The notes under the pieces: model-generated
Told to the model about the DNA's origin: nothing
Seen by the model: only the letters and a program-made list of their open reading frames with translations
Database searches by the model: none
NCBI GenBank assembly: GCA_009777715.1
Contig: WRLH01000011.1
Span: 1-64,000, forward strand
Length of the DNA: 64,000 nt
Source of the DNA: Lachnospiraceae bacterium
Lineage (GTDB): Bacteria > Bacillota > Clostridia > Lachnospirales > Lachnospiraceae
Direction: 5' to 3'
Made by a program: the position numbers and the translations under genes
Shown here: one piece after another, positions 18,799 through 26,662 of the stretch
How positions within the stretch are numbered: the first letter of the stretch is position 1
How the letters are laid out: each line of letters starts with the position of its first letter

Positions 18799-18904
18799 AA
18801 TGTCACTAAGACATTATACCAGCGCAGTTTTAGTGCGCATCCCCCGGCGGGGCCATGATTTCGTTAGAAATCATGGTATAATGTCGATACTGACGTATCG
18901 ACAT
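18799..18904. repeat. dispersed structured element, copy 1
   Basis: A closing stem GACATTATACC/GGTATAATGTC (18810-18820 and 18875-18885) encloses hairpin GCGCA/TGCGC and hairpin ATGATTTC/GAAATCAT, giving a three-way junction. Flanking hairpins AATGTC/GACATT and ATGTCGATAC/GTATCGACAT offer alternative pairings. A second copy lies at 59392-59474, with a paired change in the closing stem. Confidence 0.8.
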
Positions 18905-18975
18905 TGAGATGGTTTACTTGGCTCGTACGTGTGGCTTTATGGTATATTATAAGGACATTTGCAAGGAGGCAAAAT

Positions 18976-19920
18976 ATGAATGTAAACGGATTTACACAAT
19001 CTATCTTTAATTTCAATCCGCTCCGCATTGACCAAGTCGGTCAATATCAAAATAAAGCCAGCAATACTTCCCTAGCGCAAGACCGGATCGCAAGCAAAAT
19101 CCAAGTTGCGCGAAGAAATGCCATGCGTTTAATTAAAGATGCGTTTGAAAGTGACCAAAAAAATGAAAAGTCACTTAATTCCAGAGAGCAGAAAGTAAAG
19201 GATATTCGGAGCGAATTCCACAATAATGAAAAAGACATCAAATTTTGTGAAGCGGAAACACGTTCACTAATGGAGCAATATGAAATCAAAAGTGACAGCC
19301 AAGAGCAAAAAGCTTTAGAATACTTAATTGAAATTCAAAGGACGGTAAACAAAACAGTTATTTGGCCGCGAAAGTATTTTACCAAAGATGAAGTGATTGA
19401 GATCTCGGATTTTATTAGGGAAAATGGGATAACCGAATATCAACGTCGGGCATTAGATGTTGATGTAACTTACGCCAAGGCTGTTAGTAGCAATCAGGAC
19501 CTCGATTTTGACATTAGGATGGAAAACGCCATTATCAGCACCAGTAAAATAGAACAGCTTAAACACCGGTCGATGCTTAATGCAACTGAAGCCAGCCAAG
19601 AGCTTTTGGACGATACCAGCAAAAATGCAATCGAAATCGCTTTTGACGATGCCAAAAAATATCTTGAAGAAAAAGCCGATGAAAACCAAAGCAAGGCCGA
19701 GCAACTAGCCGAGGCACAAAAAAACAGAGAAAAAATCATCAAAAAAATAAAAGATGAAGAAGATGATGAAAATGAAAACAGCTACTTTGAAATCACCAAG
19801 AAAATGCTCTCGCTAGAAAAAGAAGCCTTTAGCATTCAAGCTGAAGTCAAAAAAATAGGCAGTAAAATGGGCGTAATCGAAGATTATTTAAAAGGCGTTA
19901 AAATAGATAAAAATGCTTGA
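18976..19920 (+). CDS. coiled-coil hypothetical protein
   Basis: A 314-residue, highly charged, mostly helical protein without signal peptide or membrane segment. Long heptad-like stretches occur at about 55-130 and 215-310 (rich in Glu, Lys, Gln, Asp). The N-terminus (MNVNGFTQSIFNFNPLRIDQ) is the only non-coiled part. I do not recognise the family. The start is the ATG after AAGGAGGCAAAAT. A dispersed structured repeat lies immediately upstream. It appears monocistronic, followed 77 bp later by the promoter-bearing HipA-like gene. Confidence 0.75.
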   Translation: MNVNGFTQSIFNFNPLRIDQVGQYQNKASNTSLAQDRIASKIQVARRNAMRLIKDAFESDQKNEKSLNSREQKVKDIRSEFHNNEKDIKFCEAETRSLMEQYEIKSDSQEQKALEYLIEIQRTVNKTVIWPRKYFTKDEVIEISDFIRENGITEYQRRALDVDVTYAKAVSSNQDLDFDIRMENAIISTSKIEQLKHRSMLNATEASQELLDDTSKNAIEIAFDDAKKYLEEKADENQSKAEQLAEAQKNREKIIKKIKDEEDDENENSYFEITKKMLSLEKEAFSIQAEVKKIGSKMGVIEDYLKGVKIDKNA

Positions 19921-19940
19921 GGGTAAGGGGTATTATTCAT

Positions 19941-19969
19941 TTGGAAAGTCTGCGCTTTTATGTTATACT
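19941..19969 (+). promoter_or_regulatory. sigma-A promoter of the HipA-like gene
   Basis: TTGGAA, 17 bases, TATACT, 28 bp before the start codon at 19998. Confidence 0.7.
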
Positions 19970-19997
19970 AGTGGTGAAATAATTGGAGGCTAGCCAT

Positions 19998-21146
19998 ATG
20001 AAGTGTACCTTGATGCATAAAAATATTGAAGTCGTCAGTTTAGAAATTGATGATTTAAATGCAGATATACTTAAAGTAACCAGATTGGCAGACCTTAATC
20101 ACTTGCCTGTTGGTTGCCTTTTAATAGATGGCCGTCCTGACCGGGCAAGCCTTAACGATTGGTGGCGCGGCAGGGCCATTCCTGCCAGCCGTTCCGGAAT
20201 ACGCGAAGCACTTGCGGAAATGGATATATCCCATACAGAGCAACTTTTGACTAAATGCTACGGCCTTTCCCTGTCCGATCATTACTGGGTCAATCCCGAA
20301 GATAATCCCCTCGACTGGGATAAAATTAATTTCTTTGATAACACCTTTTCAGAAGATGTCGGTAATATTTTGTTTGGCCAAGCAATACTTAATGACGACC
20401 TTGATCTGATATCACCGGACAACACATCTGATGGCTGGCTTAAAAAGAAATGGAAAATATCTGGCAATATGCGTGTCCTCATTAAAGGCGGGAGTACTCC
20501 GTACCGCCAAGAGCCGCTTAATGAGGTGCTGGCAACGGCACTCTACAGGCGGCTTGGCACAATTTCACATATCCCCTATTCGCTAAAATGGGATGATGGC
20601 TTGCCTTACAGCATTTGCGAGAACTTTATCACGAAAGATACCGAACTGGTGAGTGCATACAGGATAAATTTGGCTGCCAAAAAAATGAATCACCACTCAA
20701 CATATGAACATTTCCTTTCTTGCTGTGAAACCCTCGGCATACCGGGCATGGCAGATTTTCTTGATTACCAGCTTGCCACGGATTATCTTATCGCCAATAC
20801 TGACCGCCATTTTAATAATTTTGGTGCAATAAGGGATCCCGTCACTCTTGAATGGTTAGGTCCCGCACCCATTTTTGATAGTGGCACGAGTTTGTGGCAT
20901 GATCTTATGGTACTGGAAATAAATAAGGGCATAGAAGTAAAATCCAAGCCTTTTAAGGCAACGCATTCAAAACAGATATCACTTGTAAATAATTTCCGCT
21001 TGATTGATTTTTCCACGCTCGCCGGGCTTATCGATGAGTTCCGGGGGATATTATCTACCTCGCCTTTCATCGAAGAGGAAAGGGCGGAAGTGCTGTGCCA
21101 GGGCCTTGCCAGACGTATCGAGCAGCTTCAAAATATTGCGGAATAG
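19998..21146 (+). CDS. HipA-like kinase-fold protein, orphan
   Basis: A 382-residue protein with a HipA-type C-terminal kinase fold. The catalytic-loop equivalent ANTDRHFNNFG (about residues 259-269) and metal-binding segment PIFDSGTSLW (about 291-300) are intact, and a glycine-containing loop (IKGGSTPYRQEPLNE) sits where ATP would bind. The N-terminal ~130 residues differ from classical HipA. HipA phosphorylates glutamyl-tRNA synthetase; the target here is unknown. No HipB-like HTH gene is adjacent. The start is the ATG after TTGGAGGCTAGCCAT; the gene has its own promoter. Confidence 0.8.
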   Translation: MKCTLMHKNIEVVSLEIDDLNADILKVTRLADLNHLPVGCLLIDGRPDRASLNDWWRGRAIPASRSGIREALAEMDISHTEQLLTKCYGLSLSDHYWVNPEDNPLDWDKINFFDNTFSEDVGNILFGQAILNDDLDLISPDNTSDGWLKKKWKISGNMRVLIKGGSTPYRQEPLNEVLATALYRRLGTISHIPYSLKWDDGLPYSICENFITKDTELVSAYRINLAAKKMNHHSTYEHFLSCCETLGIPGMADFLDYQLATDYLIANTDRHFNNFGAIRDPVTLEWLGPAPIFDSGTSLWHDLMVLEINKGIEVKSKPFKATHSKQISLVNNFRLIDFSTLAGLIDEFRGILSTSPFIEEERAEVLCQGLARRIEQLQNIAE

Positions 21147-21317
21147 GGGGGGGCTGCTGGCTTTTGGCTTTAAAAAGCATATGTTCGCTACTATGCTCGT
21201 AACGCTATCAAGTATGGTTACGCTCTTACATCTAAGGCCAGTTCTTTTTATAACGATTGACTATTGCGGTCAATTGTCCGCTCTTTTACACTCAAACAAA
21301 CTTTAATAAATGAACAA
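21147..21317. other. 171-bp intergenic stretch, nothing recognised
   Basis: Between the HipA-like gene and tRNA-Leu. Starts with a G-run (GGGGGGGG) right at the stop codon. No gene, promoter or convincing hairpin was found. Confidence 0.4.
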
Positions 21318-21397
21318 TGCGGATAACAGGAATCGAACCTGCACGGTTTCCCACTAGATCCTAAGTCTAGCGCGTCTGCCAGTTCCGCCATATCCGC
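21318..21397 (-). tRNA. tRNA-Leu (anticodon TAG)
   Basis: Acceptor GCGGATA/TATCCGC, D arm with AACTGGCAGA, anticodon stem CTAGA/TCTAG with loop CTTAGGA, a short variable arm (TGGGAAACCG) and T loop TTCGATT. CCA is not encoded. It decodes CUN leucine codons. Confidence 0.93.
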
Positions 21398-21406
21398 ATA
21401 TCTTTA

Positions 21407-21435
21407 TTTTTATCATAGTTAATTCGCCTTGTCAA
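21407..21435 (-). promoter_or_regulatory. promoter of tRNA-Leu
   Basis: Minus strand TTGACA, 17 bases, TAAAAA, ending 10 bp before the mature tRNA 5' end. The perfect -35 box and position support it. Confidence 0.6.
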
Positions 21436-21511
21436 TGTTTTTTGGAATTATGGTATTTAAATGGGCTTTTCAGTAAATAATAATGAAAAGAATTTGATAA
21501 AGGAGAACACT

Positions 21512-21661
21512 ATGATTGAGATAAAAGATAAATACCGCAGTGCGTATGATGACGGCAATATTCCCGATATTGATTGCCCGCCAATGGATAAGACTGTTCC
21601 GGTTGAACCGTTGCCGGAAAAAGACCGGCCGCGCAGGGACGGCCCGGGCGGCGGCGGTTAA
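21512..21661 (+). CDS. small Pro/Asp-rich protein with C-terminal poly-Gly
   Basis: A 49-residue ORF with a good ribosome site (AAAGGAGAACACT before ATG). The sequence is hydrophilic with one Cys (DIDCPPMDKTVP), a run of acidic and Pro residues, and ends RRDGPGGGG. No family recognised. The short charged leader-like body and Gly-rich end recall peptide precursors, but no maturation enzyme or transporter is next to it. It converges exactly with the anti-sigma-like gene, its stop touching at 21661/21662. Confidence 0.5.
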   Translation: MIEIKDKYRSAYDDGNIPDIDCPPMDKTVPVEPLPEKDRPRRDGPGGGG

Positions 21662-22417
21662 TTACCACACTTTAACCACTGTATAATAAGCCGCTGCTTC
21701 CTCAAAAGCAAGGTCAACAAGGTAGGTTTCCAAAACGGCAATATCCGCTTCCAAATCTTCACTTATTTTAAGGTAGATATCCGTGCCGGGGGCTAAAGCA
21801 TTCGTTTCATCAACAATAACAGTTGCGGAATATAAATTTGCAATGCCCAAATCTGCATTTTCAACGCTAAAAGCTGTTATTTCGACTGTTACTTGGCGGA
21901 TTTCAATTTTGCTTCCTGTTTCTTCCGGGGAGCTTTGTCTGGTGAGCGTACTCCCCAAAGAATTATCATCATTGACCCAAAGCTGATCTGCTTCCGCCAG
22001 CGCGGTTTCTTCTGATATCATGTTAAAAGCGGTTTCTTCTGTTATTTCGAAAACATCAGCCATTGGGGCGGCGGCCGGGGCTGGAAGCGTTGATTCCGTT
22101 GACTCATTATTAACGGAAAAATTGACGCTTGCTTGACGGCCAAAAAACAGCACCGGGACAATTATCGCTGCGCAAATTGAGGCGGCAATCAAACCGCCGT
22201 AACGCCGGACAAACCGGGAGCGGTTTTGGTAGCTGATTGGCGATAGTTTGACCGTTTTCACTTTTTCGACTTCAAAATCTTTGTTGTTTCCGGTGGCAGC
22301 CACTTTTTTTTCCGGCATATCTAAGGAGGCGGTGATTCCGGCTTCAATCCGGTCCCACAGGTCGGGAATATCGCTTTCGGCTAGTTTTTTATATTCGTCA
22401 ACCAGTATTTTACTCAT
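21662..22417 (-). CDS. single-pass membrane protein, probable anti-sigma factor
   Basis: A 251-residue protein with a cytoplasmic N-terminus (about 1-70, beginning MSKILVDEYKKLAESDIPDLWDRIEA as many clostridial anti-sigma/DUF4179-like proteins do), one membrane helix (about 74-93) and an extracytoplasmic C-terminal domain rich in Glu, Ala and Thr. Its start overlaps the ECF sigma stop by 8 bp, the usual arrangement of a sigma factor and its membrane-bound inhibitor. The signal sensed is unknown. Confidence 0.7.
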   Translation of the reverse strand: MSKILVDEYKKLAESDIPDLWDRIEAGITASLDMPEKKVAATGNNKDFEVEKVKTVKLSPISYQNRSRFVRRYGGLIAASICAAIIVPVLFFGRQASVNFSVNNESTESTLPAPAAAPMADVFEITEETAFNMISEETALAEADQLWVNDDNSLGSTLTRQSSPEETGSKIEIRQVTVEITAFSVENADLGIANLYSATVIVDETNALAPGTDIYLKISEDLEADIAVLETYLVDLAFEEAAAYYTVVKVW

Positions 22418-22979
22418 ATCCGCACCTCCTTAATTTTTTGATGGCATTTTGGTAACGCCAAGTTATTGTCCCCATTGGGCAATTTAATATTTCGGTTATT
22501 TCCTTAAAAGTCAATTCGCCCAATATTTTCATGCTGACAATCTGGCGTTCCGCTTCTTCCAGCGAATTAAGGGCCGTTTGCAAAAAAATCTCCGCAACAA
22601 CTTCATTTTCGGTTGGCTTGTCGAAAGTATTTAATCCCGGCGGGGCTTGCTTAAAATCTTCGTCAGAGCCTAGTCCCAAATCATTAAGCATTGCGCTCAG
22701 CTCTTCTTTTTTGTGCTTGCGCAAAAAATCTATCGCCATATTGCGGGCCATCACCGTCATAAATGCTTTGTGGCCGCTGCCCGGCCGATAGCTTGATGCT
22801 TTTTCCCACAGCTTGATAAAAAAATCGCTGGTGATATCCTCGGCATTTTCGCGGCTTTTGAGGATATCGTAAACAACGCGGAAAATATAAGCAAGGTAGG
22901 CCTCATAAATATCTTTTAAGCCTCCCTTTTCTCCATTTTTGATGCGCGTTATGCAAAGTTCAAATTCCTGGTTGGTCAA
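22410..22979 (-). CDS. ECF-type RNA polymerase sigma factor
   Basis: A 189-residue sigma-70 family protein with region 2 (ENAEDITSDFFIKLWEKASSYRPG then FMTVMARNMAIDFLRK) and region 4 (LEEAERQIVSMKILGELTFKEITEILNCPMGTITWRYQNAIKKLRR). It directs RNA polymerase to a regulon controlled by the overlapping membrane protein gene. AAAGGGTGC lies before the ATG. No autoregulated promoter could be assigned. Confidence 0.9.
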   Translation of the reverse strand: MTNQEFELCITRIKNGEKGGLKDIYEAYLAYIFRVVYDILKSRENAEDITSDFFIKLWEKASSYRPGSGHKAFMTVMARNMAIDFLRKHKKEELSAMLNDLGLGSDEDFKQAPPGLNTFDKPTENEVVAEIFLQTALNSLEEAERQIVSMKILGELTFKEITEILNCPMGTITWRYQNAIKKLRRCGYE

Positions 22980-23020
22980 AAAGCACCCTTTCTTTTATAT
23001 ACGGCGGTGAATGCCAATGT

Positions 23021-23512
23021 TTATGGGCGAAATAGATCAATTTTCATAAATACAGTATTTGTGACAGGGCTGTCATTATAAGCCGGAATCCGGTAAAAAC
23101 CCAGTTTTTCATAAAACTTGAGTGCCGGGATAAGCTCCGGTAAGGAATCAAGCAGCATGGATTGGTATCCGATTTGGCGTGCTTCATTGATGATTTTTTC
23201 GGCTAATTGATGGGCAATGCCAAGATTCCGGTATTCCGGGCGGATAAAAAGGCGTTTCATCTCGCATTCTGTTTCATTAAGCTTTCTAAGGCCGATACAC
23301 CCGGCAGCGTTGTTGTCAGCATAAGCAATATATAGCCGTCCGTCTGGGTGGCCGTATTTTTCTTCTAAATGCTCTAGCTCATGATGATAGTTTTGCAGGT
23401 CAAGATAATCACCGATATCACTCCGCACTTCGTAAAGCATTTCCGTATATTCGGTGAATAAATTAATGATGGTTTCGCGTTCTTCATAAGCTGGTTTTAT
23501 TTCGATTTTCAT
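23021..23512 (-). CDS. GNAT family N-acetyltransferase
   Basis: A 163-residue acetyltransferase using acetyl-CoA. Motif A (RLFIRPEYRNLGIAHQLAEKIINEA, about residues 89-113) and the C-terminal FYEKLGFYRIPAY are typical. The acceptor substrate is unknown. It stands alone, 41 bp upstream of the sigma factor gene. Confidence 0.88.
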   Translation of the reverse strand: MKIEIKPAYEERETIINLFTEYTEMLYEVRSDIGDYLDLQNYHHELEHLEEKYGHPDGRLYIAYADNNAAGCIGLRKLNETECEMKRLFIRPEYRNLGIAHQLAEKIINEARQIGYQSMLLDSLPELIPALKFYEKLGFYRIPAYNDSPVTNTVFMKIDLFRP

Positions 23513-24040
23513 CTTGCACCAAAAAACTTTATTTTTTTATAGAAAGTGGAAATTTTAATTTCCACACGACACCCCTATGTATAAGCTGCTTCATATGCGC
23601 CATTTGTGATTTTTATAATTCTTCGCAAAGATGCCGTTACACCAAGCTTAGAATTTCTTATCACGCTATTTTAGTATAAGTTGCTTTATATTTGCCGTCA
23701 AGTCTAGCGGGATTGCGGAGCAAGGCCGCAATGACACAGTTCGGGGTCAGTCAATTACCAAACACTTCATTCGTGCGATAGAGAGTGCGATTCATAAGAC
23801 CGACCCTTGAGAAATGTCGTTACTTAATTCGCTTATTTTGCGAATTTACGTAACGCAACATTTTTCTCGGAGCGAAAGCGTGTCGGACGATGAATTGACA
23901 CTCTCAAACGCGCGGATTTAACGCGCGGTGAGATTGCGGCTCATTGGCCGCAATGACGAAGGAGCGAAAGCGAGCCGGACGTAGAATTGACACTCTCAAA
24001 CGCGCGGAGAAGTTGCGGTTCGGGAAAATTCAAAAAAGAC
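23513..24040. repeat. 528-bp gene-free stretch packed with palindromic repeats
   Basis: Contains a hairpin GTGGAAATTTTAATTTCCAC (23546-23565), two copies of a REP-like palindrome ATTGCGG/CCGCAAT (about 23712 and 23933), a long MITE-like palindrome (23781-23906) and further pieces of it up to 24010 (GGAGCGAAAGCGAGCCGGACG, TTGACACTCTCAAACGCGCGG). No coding potential is evident. Confidence 0.6.
23781..23906. repeat. MITE-like long imperfect palindrome, copy A
   Basis: Begins GAGAGTGCGATTCAT and ends with the near-complement ATGAATTGACACTCTC. The core is CGTTACTTAATTCGC, a short spacer, then GCGAATTTACGTAACG. The whole ~126-bp unit can fold on itself. Copy B is at 38014-38135. No transposase ORF lies inside. 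Confidence 0.75.
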
Positions 24041-24069
24041 TTGAATATTCGAAAAGACCATGCTATAAT
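24041..24069 (+). promoter_or_regulatory. promoter of tRNA-Val
   Basis: TTGAAT, 17 bases, TATAAT; the tRNA starts 12 bp downstream of the -10 box. Confidence 0.85.
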
Positions 24070-24080
24070 CATTTTCAGCC

Positions 24081-24153
24081 GGAAGTGTAGCTCAGCTGGG
24101 AGAGCACCTGCTCGACAAGCAGGGGGTCGTTGGTTCGAGCCCAATCACTTCCA
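24081..24153 (+). tRNA. tRNA-Val (anticodon GAC)
   Basis: Acceptor GGAAGTG/CACTTCC, D arm GCTC/GAGC, anticodon stem CCTGC/GCAGG with loop TCGACAA, T loop TTCGAGC. Length 73 without CCA, discriminator A. Position 33 of the anticodon loop reads C instead of the near-universal U. Confidence 0.92.
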
Positions 24154-24203
24154 GTATAATACGAACAGAGCCTGACCTTCGCTGACAACTAGTCGCGAAG
24201 GTT

Positions 24204-25889
24204 TTGGCTAATTCCATTAAAAATAATTTATTTTCCGCAAACAGGCTAGAAGCTGCGGATATGGAAAGCAAAAAAATGGAAGATATCAAACTTCAGCTCC
24301 TAAAACTTGATTTGATGACCAAGGCTGCCAAAATTGCTTTGTGGGATTTGGAAGTCGTTAAAGGCGCATCTGAATACCGCTTCACATGGACGCAAGAATT
24401 CCGCAAAATGCTGGGTTTTGATGATATAAATGATTTTCCGGATCAGGTTACTAGCTGGAGCGACCGGCTTCACCCAAACGACAAGGAAGCAACCCTCGCC
24501 CAGCTTACGGCACATCTTAATGACCATTCGGGCCAAACACCTTACAACCCTGAATACCAGCTCAAAATGAAAAATGGTGAATATCGCCATTTTCAAGCTT
24601 TTGGCGAAACTTTGCGCGATAAGGACGGCACACCCTTAAGGGCTGCCGGGGCTTTAGTTGATATCACCGAACGCAAAATGATGGAACAGGCAATCGTCAC
24701 CGCGCTTAAGGACGCTGAAGCCGCCAGCAAAGCAAAAAGCAATTTTCTCTCGACAATGAGCCACGAAATACGGACGCCGCTTAGCGCAATCATCGGCATG
24801 ACCGCCATCGGCAAAAAAGGCTCAAAAACCGAAGACAAAGACCGAGCCCTTAACAAAATCGGCGACGCTTCTTCCCATTTGCTTGGCATTATCAATGACA
24901 TTCTGGACATGGCCAAAATAGAAGCTGACAAATTGGAACTTAGCCCGGTTGAATACGATTTTGAAAAAATGATTAACAAGGTCGTGGCCATCATCAACTT
25001 CCGCGTCGATGAAAAAGTGCAGACCCTTGATATTGAAATCGATGAAAAAATCCCGCCCTTTATTATCGGTGACGAACAGCGTCTTGCACAGATTATTACG
25101 AATCTCCTCTCTAATGCGGTGAAATTCACTCCCGAGGGCGGCAAAATCCGCCTTGAGGCATTATTGCTTAACGAAACCGCGGAAAATTGCGAGCTGCGGA
25201 TCACCGTCAGCGACAATGGCATCGGTTTTTCTAATCAACAGCATGAAAAAATGTTCCAGCCATTTGAACAACTTGATAGCGGAATCAGCCGCGAATACGG
25301 CGGAACAGGCCTTGGCCTTGTCATCTCCAAACGCATTATTGAGCTGATGGGCGGAAATATATCGGTTGAGTCAGCACCCGGAAAAGGGGCAAAATTCATT
25401 TTCACCGTCAAAGCGCGGCGAAGCCCCAAAACCCGTGTCGAGCAAGCTAATGCCCTGGAAGCAAAGGGCCAAGCCGAAAGCAGCGACAACTCCGGTGAAT
25501 TTGCCGGCAAAAAACTATTATTCGCCGAGGACATCGAAATCAACCGTGAAATGCTGATTACTTTACTAGAAGATACCGGGCTTTTAATTGATTGTGCCGA
25601 AAATGGACAGGAAGCTCTTGACCTGATAACAATGAATCCCGGCAAATATGATATTGTTTTTATGGATATCCAGATGCCCAAAATGGATGGGCATGAAGCA
25701 ACGCGGCGTATCCGTGCTTTGCCAGACACCGCCGCGCTTCCGATTATTGCCCTGACCGCCAATGTTTTCAAAAGTGATATCGAGACTTGCCTTGAAGCCG
25801 GGATGAATGATCATCTTGGTAAGCCATTCGATATTGGCAAGGTCCTTGAAATCCTCCGGAAATACGTTACCGCCAAGGCTTTGGCTTAA
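24204..25889 (+). CDS. hybrid sensor histidine kinase (PAS-HisKA-HATPase-REC)
   Basis: A 561-residue cytoplasmic hybrid kinase. A PAS/PAC domain (about 40-158, ending VDITERKMMEQ) leads into HisKA with the phospho-acceptor His in FLSTMSHEIRTPLSAIIG (about 187), an HATPase domain (N box ITNLLSNAVKFTPEGG, DNGIGF, GGTGLGLVISK) and a C-terminal receiver with phospho-acceptor Asp in IVFMDIQMPKMDGHEA. There are no membrane helices, so it should sense an intracellular signal. The upstream boundary is uncertain: the frame opens at a TTG (24204) and ATGs at 24261 and 24276 lack strong ribosome sites. It stops one base before the convergent thiT stop. Confidence 0.88.
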   Translation: MANSIKNNLFSANRLEAADMESKKMEDIKLQLLKLDLMTKAAKIALWDLEVVKGASEYRFTWTQEFRKMLGFDDINDFPDQVTSWSDRLHPNDKEATLAQLTAHLNDHSGQTPYNPEYQLKMKNGEYRHFQAFGETLRDKDGTPLRAAGALVDITERKMMEQAIVTALKDAEAASKAKSNFLSTMSHEIRTPLSAIIGMTAIGKKGSKTEDKDRALNKIGDASSHLLGIINDILDMAKIEADKLELSPVEYDFEKMINKVVAIINFRVDEKVQTLDIEIDEKIPPFIIGDEQRLAQIITNLLSNAVKFTPEGGKIRLEALLLNETAENCELRITVSDNGIGFSNQQHEKMFQPFEQLDSGISREYGGTGLGLVISKRIIELMGGNISVESAPGKGAKFIFTVKARRSPKTRVEQANALEAKGQAESSDNSGEFAGKKLLFAEDIEINREMLITLLEDTGLLIDCAENGQEALDLITMNPGKYDIVFMDIQMPKMDGHEATRRIRALPDTAALPIIALTANVFKSDIETCLEAGMNDHLGKPFDIGKVLEILRKYVTAKALA

Positions 25890-26438
25890 TTAGGCCTTAG
25901 CCAATTCCTTGACCTTAACCATTGCTTTCCGGACTGGCGGCAGGAATAAAATAACAACTGTTATGATTGCTTCGGGCAGCAAATACGTGAGATTGTAGCT
26001 AAATGAGGCAATGCTAGCCCCGGTAAAGTTTATTTCCGTATAATCAGTAAAGAAAATCATGCCCGATAGAAAATGGAAAAAGAAACGTCCGCTGACAGCA
26101 ACCAAATATCCAATCACCAAGCCATTTCTTTTGTCTTTGAACAATCCGGACAAACCTAAAGCCCCAAACGCAAAGACATAATCAATGATTGGCTGGAGCG
26201 GGTGAATCGCAACTGGTTTTTGCAGAAATTGCAAAATGCCATAAGTGACTGCTGCCATCAAGCCGACTTTTAACCCATACCAGTACCCAATCAAGCAGAT
26301 AAACAGCATACTAAGTAAAGTGGTTGAGCCGCCCATCGGCAAGGTGGCGATTTTGAAATATGAGGCCACATAACCAAGGGCAAGAGCCATGCCGGAAAAA
26401 GCCAGCATTTTTGTAACTTTGTTTTGAAAAATAGACAT
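25890..26438 (-). CDS. thiT: ECF thiamine transporter substrate-binding component ThiT
   Basis: A 182-residue S-component of an energy-coupling factor transporter that binds and imports thiamine. About six hydrophobic segments are visible, with the family-typical YWYGLKVGLMAAVTYGILQ and the residues around IHPLQPIIDYVFAFGALG and SGRFFFHFLSGMIFF that line the thiamine site in this family. The start is the ATG after AAAGGAGGTTTTTTTT. A TPP riboswitch lies directly upstream, confirming the substrate. The shared EcfAAT module is not in this window. Confidence 0.95.
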   Translation of the reverse strand: MSIFQNKVTKMLAFSGMALALGYVASYFKIATLPMGGSTTLLSMLFICLIGYWYGLKVGLMAAVTYGILQFLQKPVAIHPLQPIIDYVFAFGALGLSGLFKDKRNGLVIGYLVAVSGRFFFHFLSGMIFFTDYTEINFTGASIASFSYNLTYLLPEAIITVVILFLPPVRKAMVKVKELAKA

Positions 26439-26535
26439 AAAAAAAACCTCCTTTGGTAAAATCACCGTCGGAAGCCTGATTTCAAGCAGCAATGCGATTG
26501 GCAAGCAAACGCCTAGCTACTTATAAATAAATCAG

Positions 26536-26625
26536 CTTTCCTACGCCGGTACTAACCGGATCAGGTATGAGGGTCAGAATCACAAGCACTTGATTCTATC
26601 TCAGCATAATGCACCCCTAGCGATT
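26536..26625 (-). promoter_or_regulatory. TPP riboswitch (THI element) of thiT
   Basis: On the minus strand: GGGGTGC, then CTGAGA, a variable stem, ACCCTCATACCTGATCCGG and TACCGGCGTAG, the conserved TPP aptamer order. It lies about 100 bp before the thiT start and should turn thiT off when thiamine pyrophosphate is abundant. Confidence 0.95.
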
Positions 26626-26662
26626 AATTATTAGTTTCCCCTATACTATATGGCAAGCTTTT

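Noticed and set aside
23941..24144. Minus-strand frame reading NQRPPACRAGALPAEL
   Set aside because: A well-known false frame produced by the antisense of tRNA genes; it covers tRNA-Val and its promoter.
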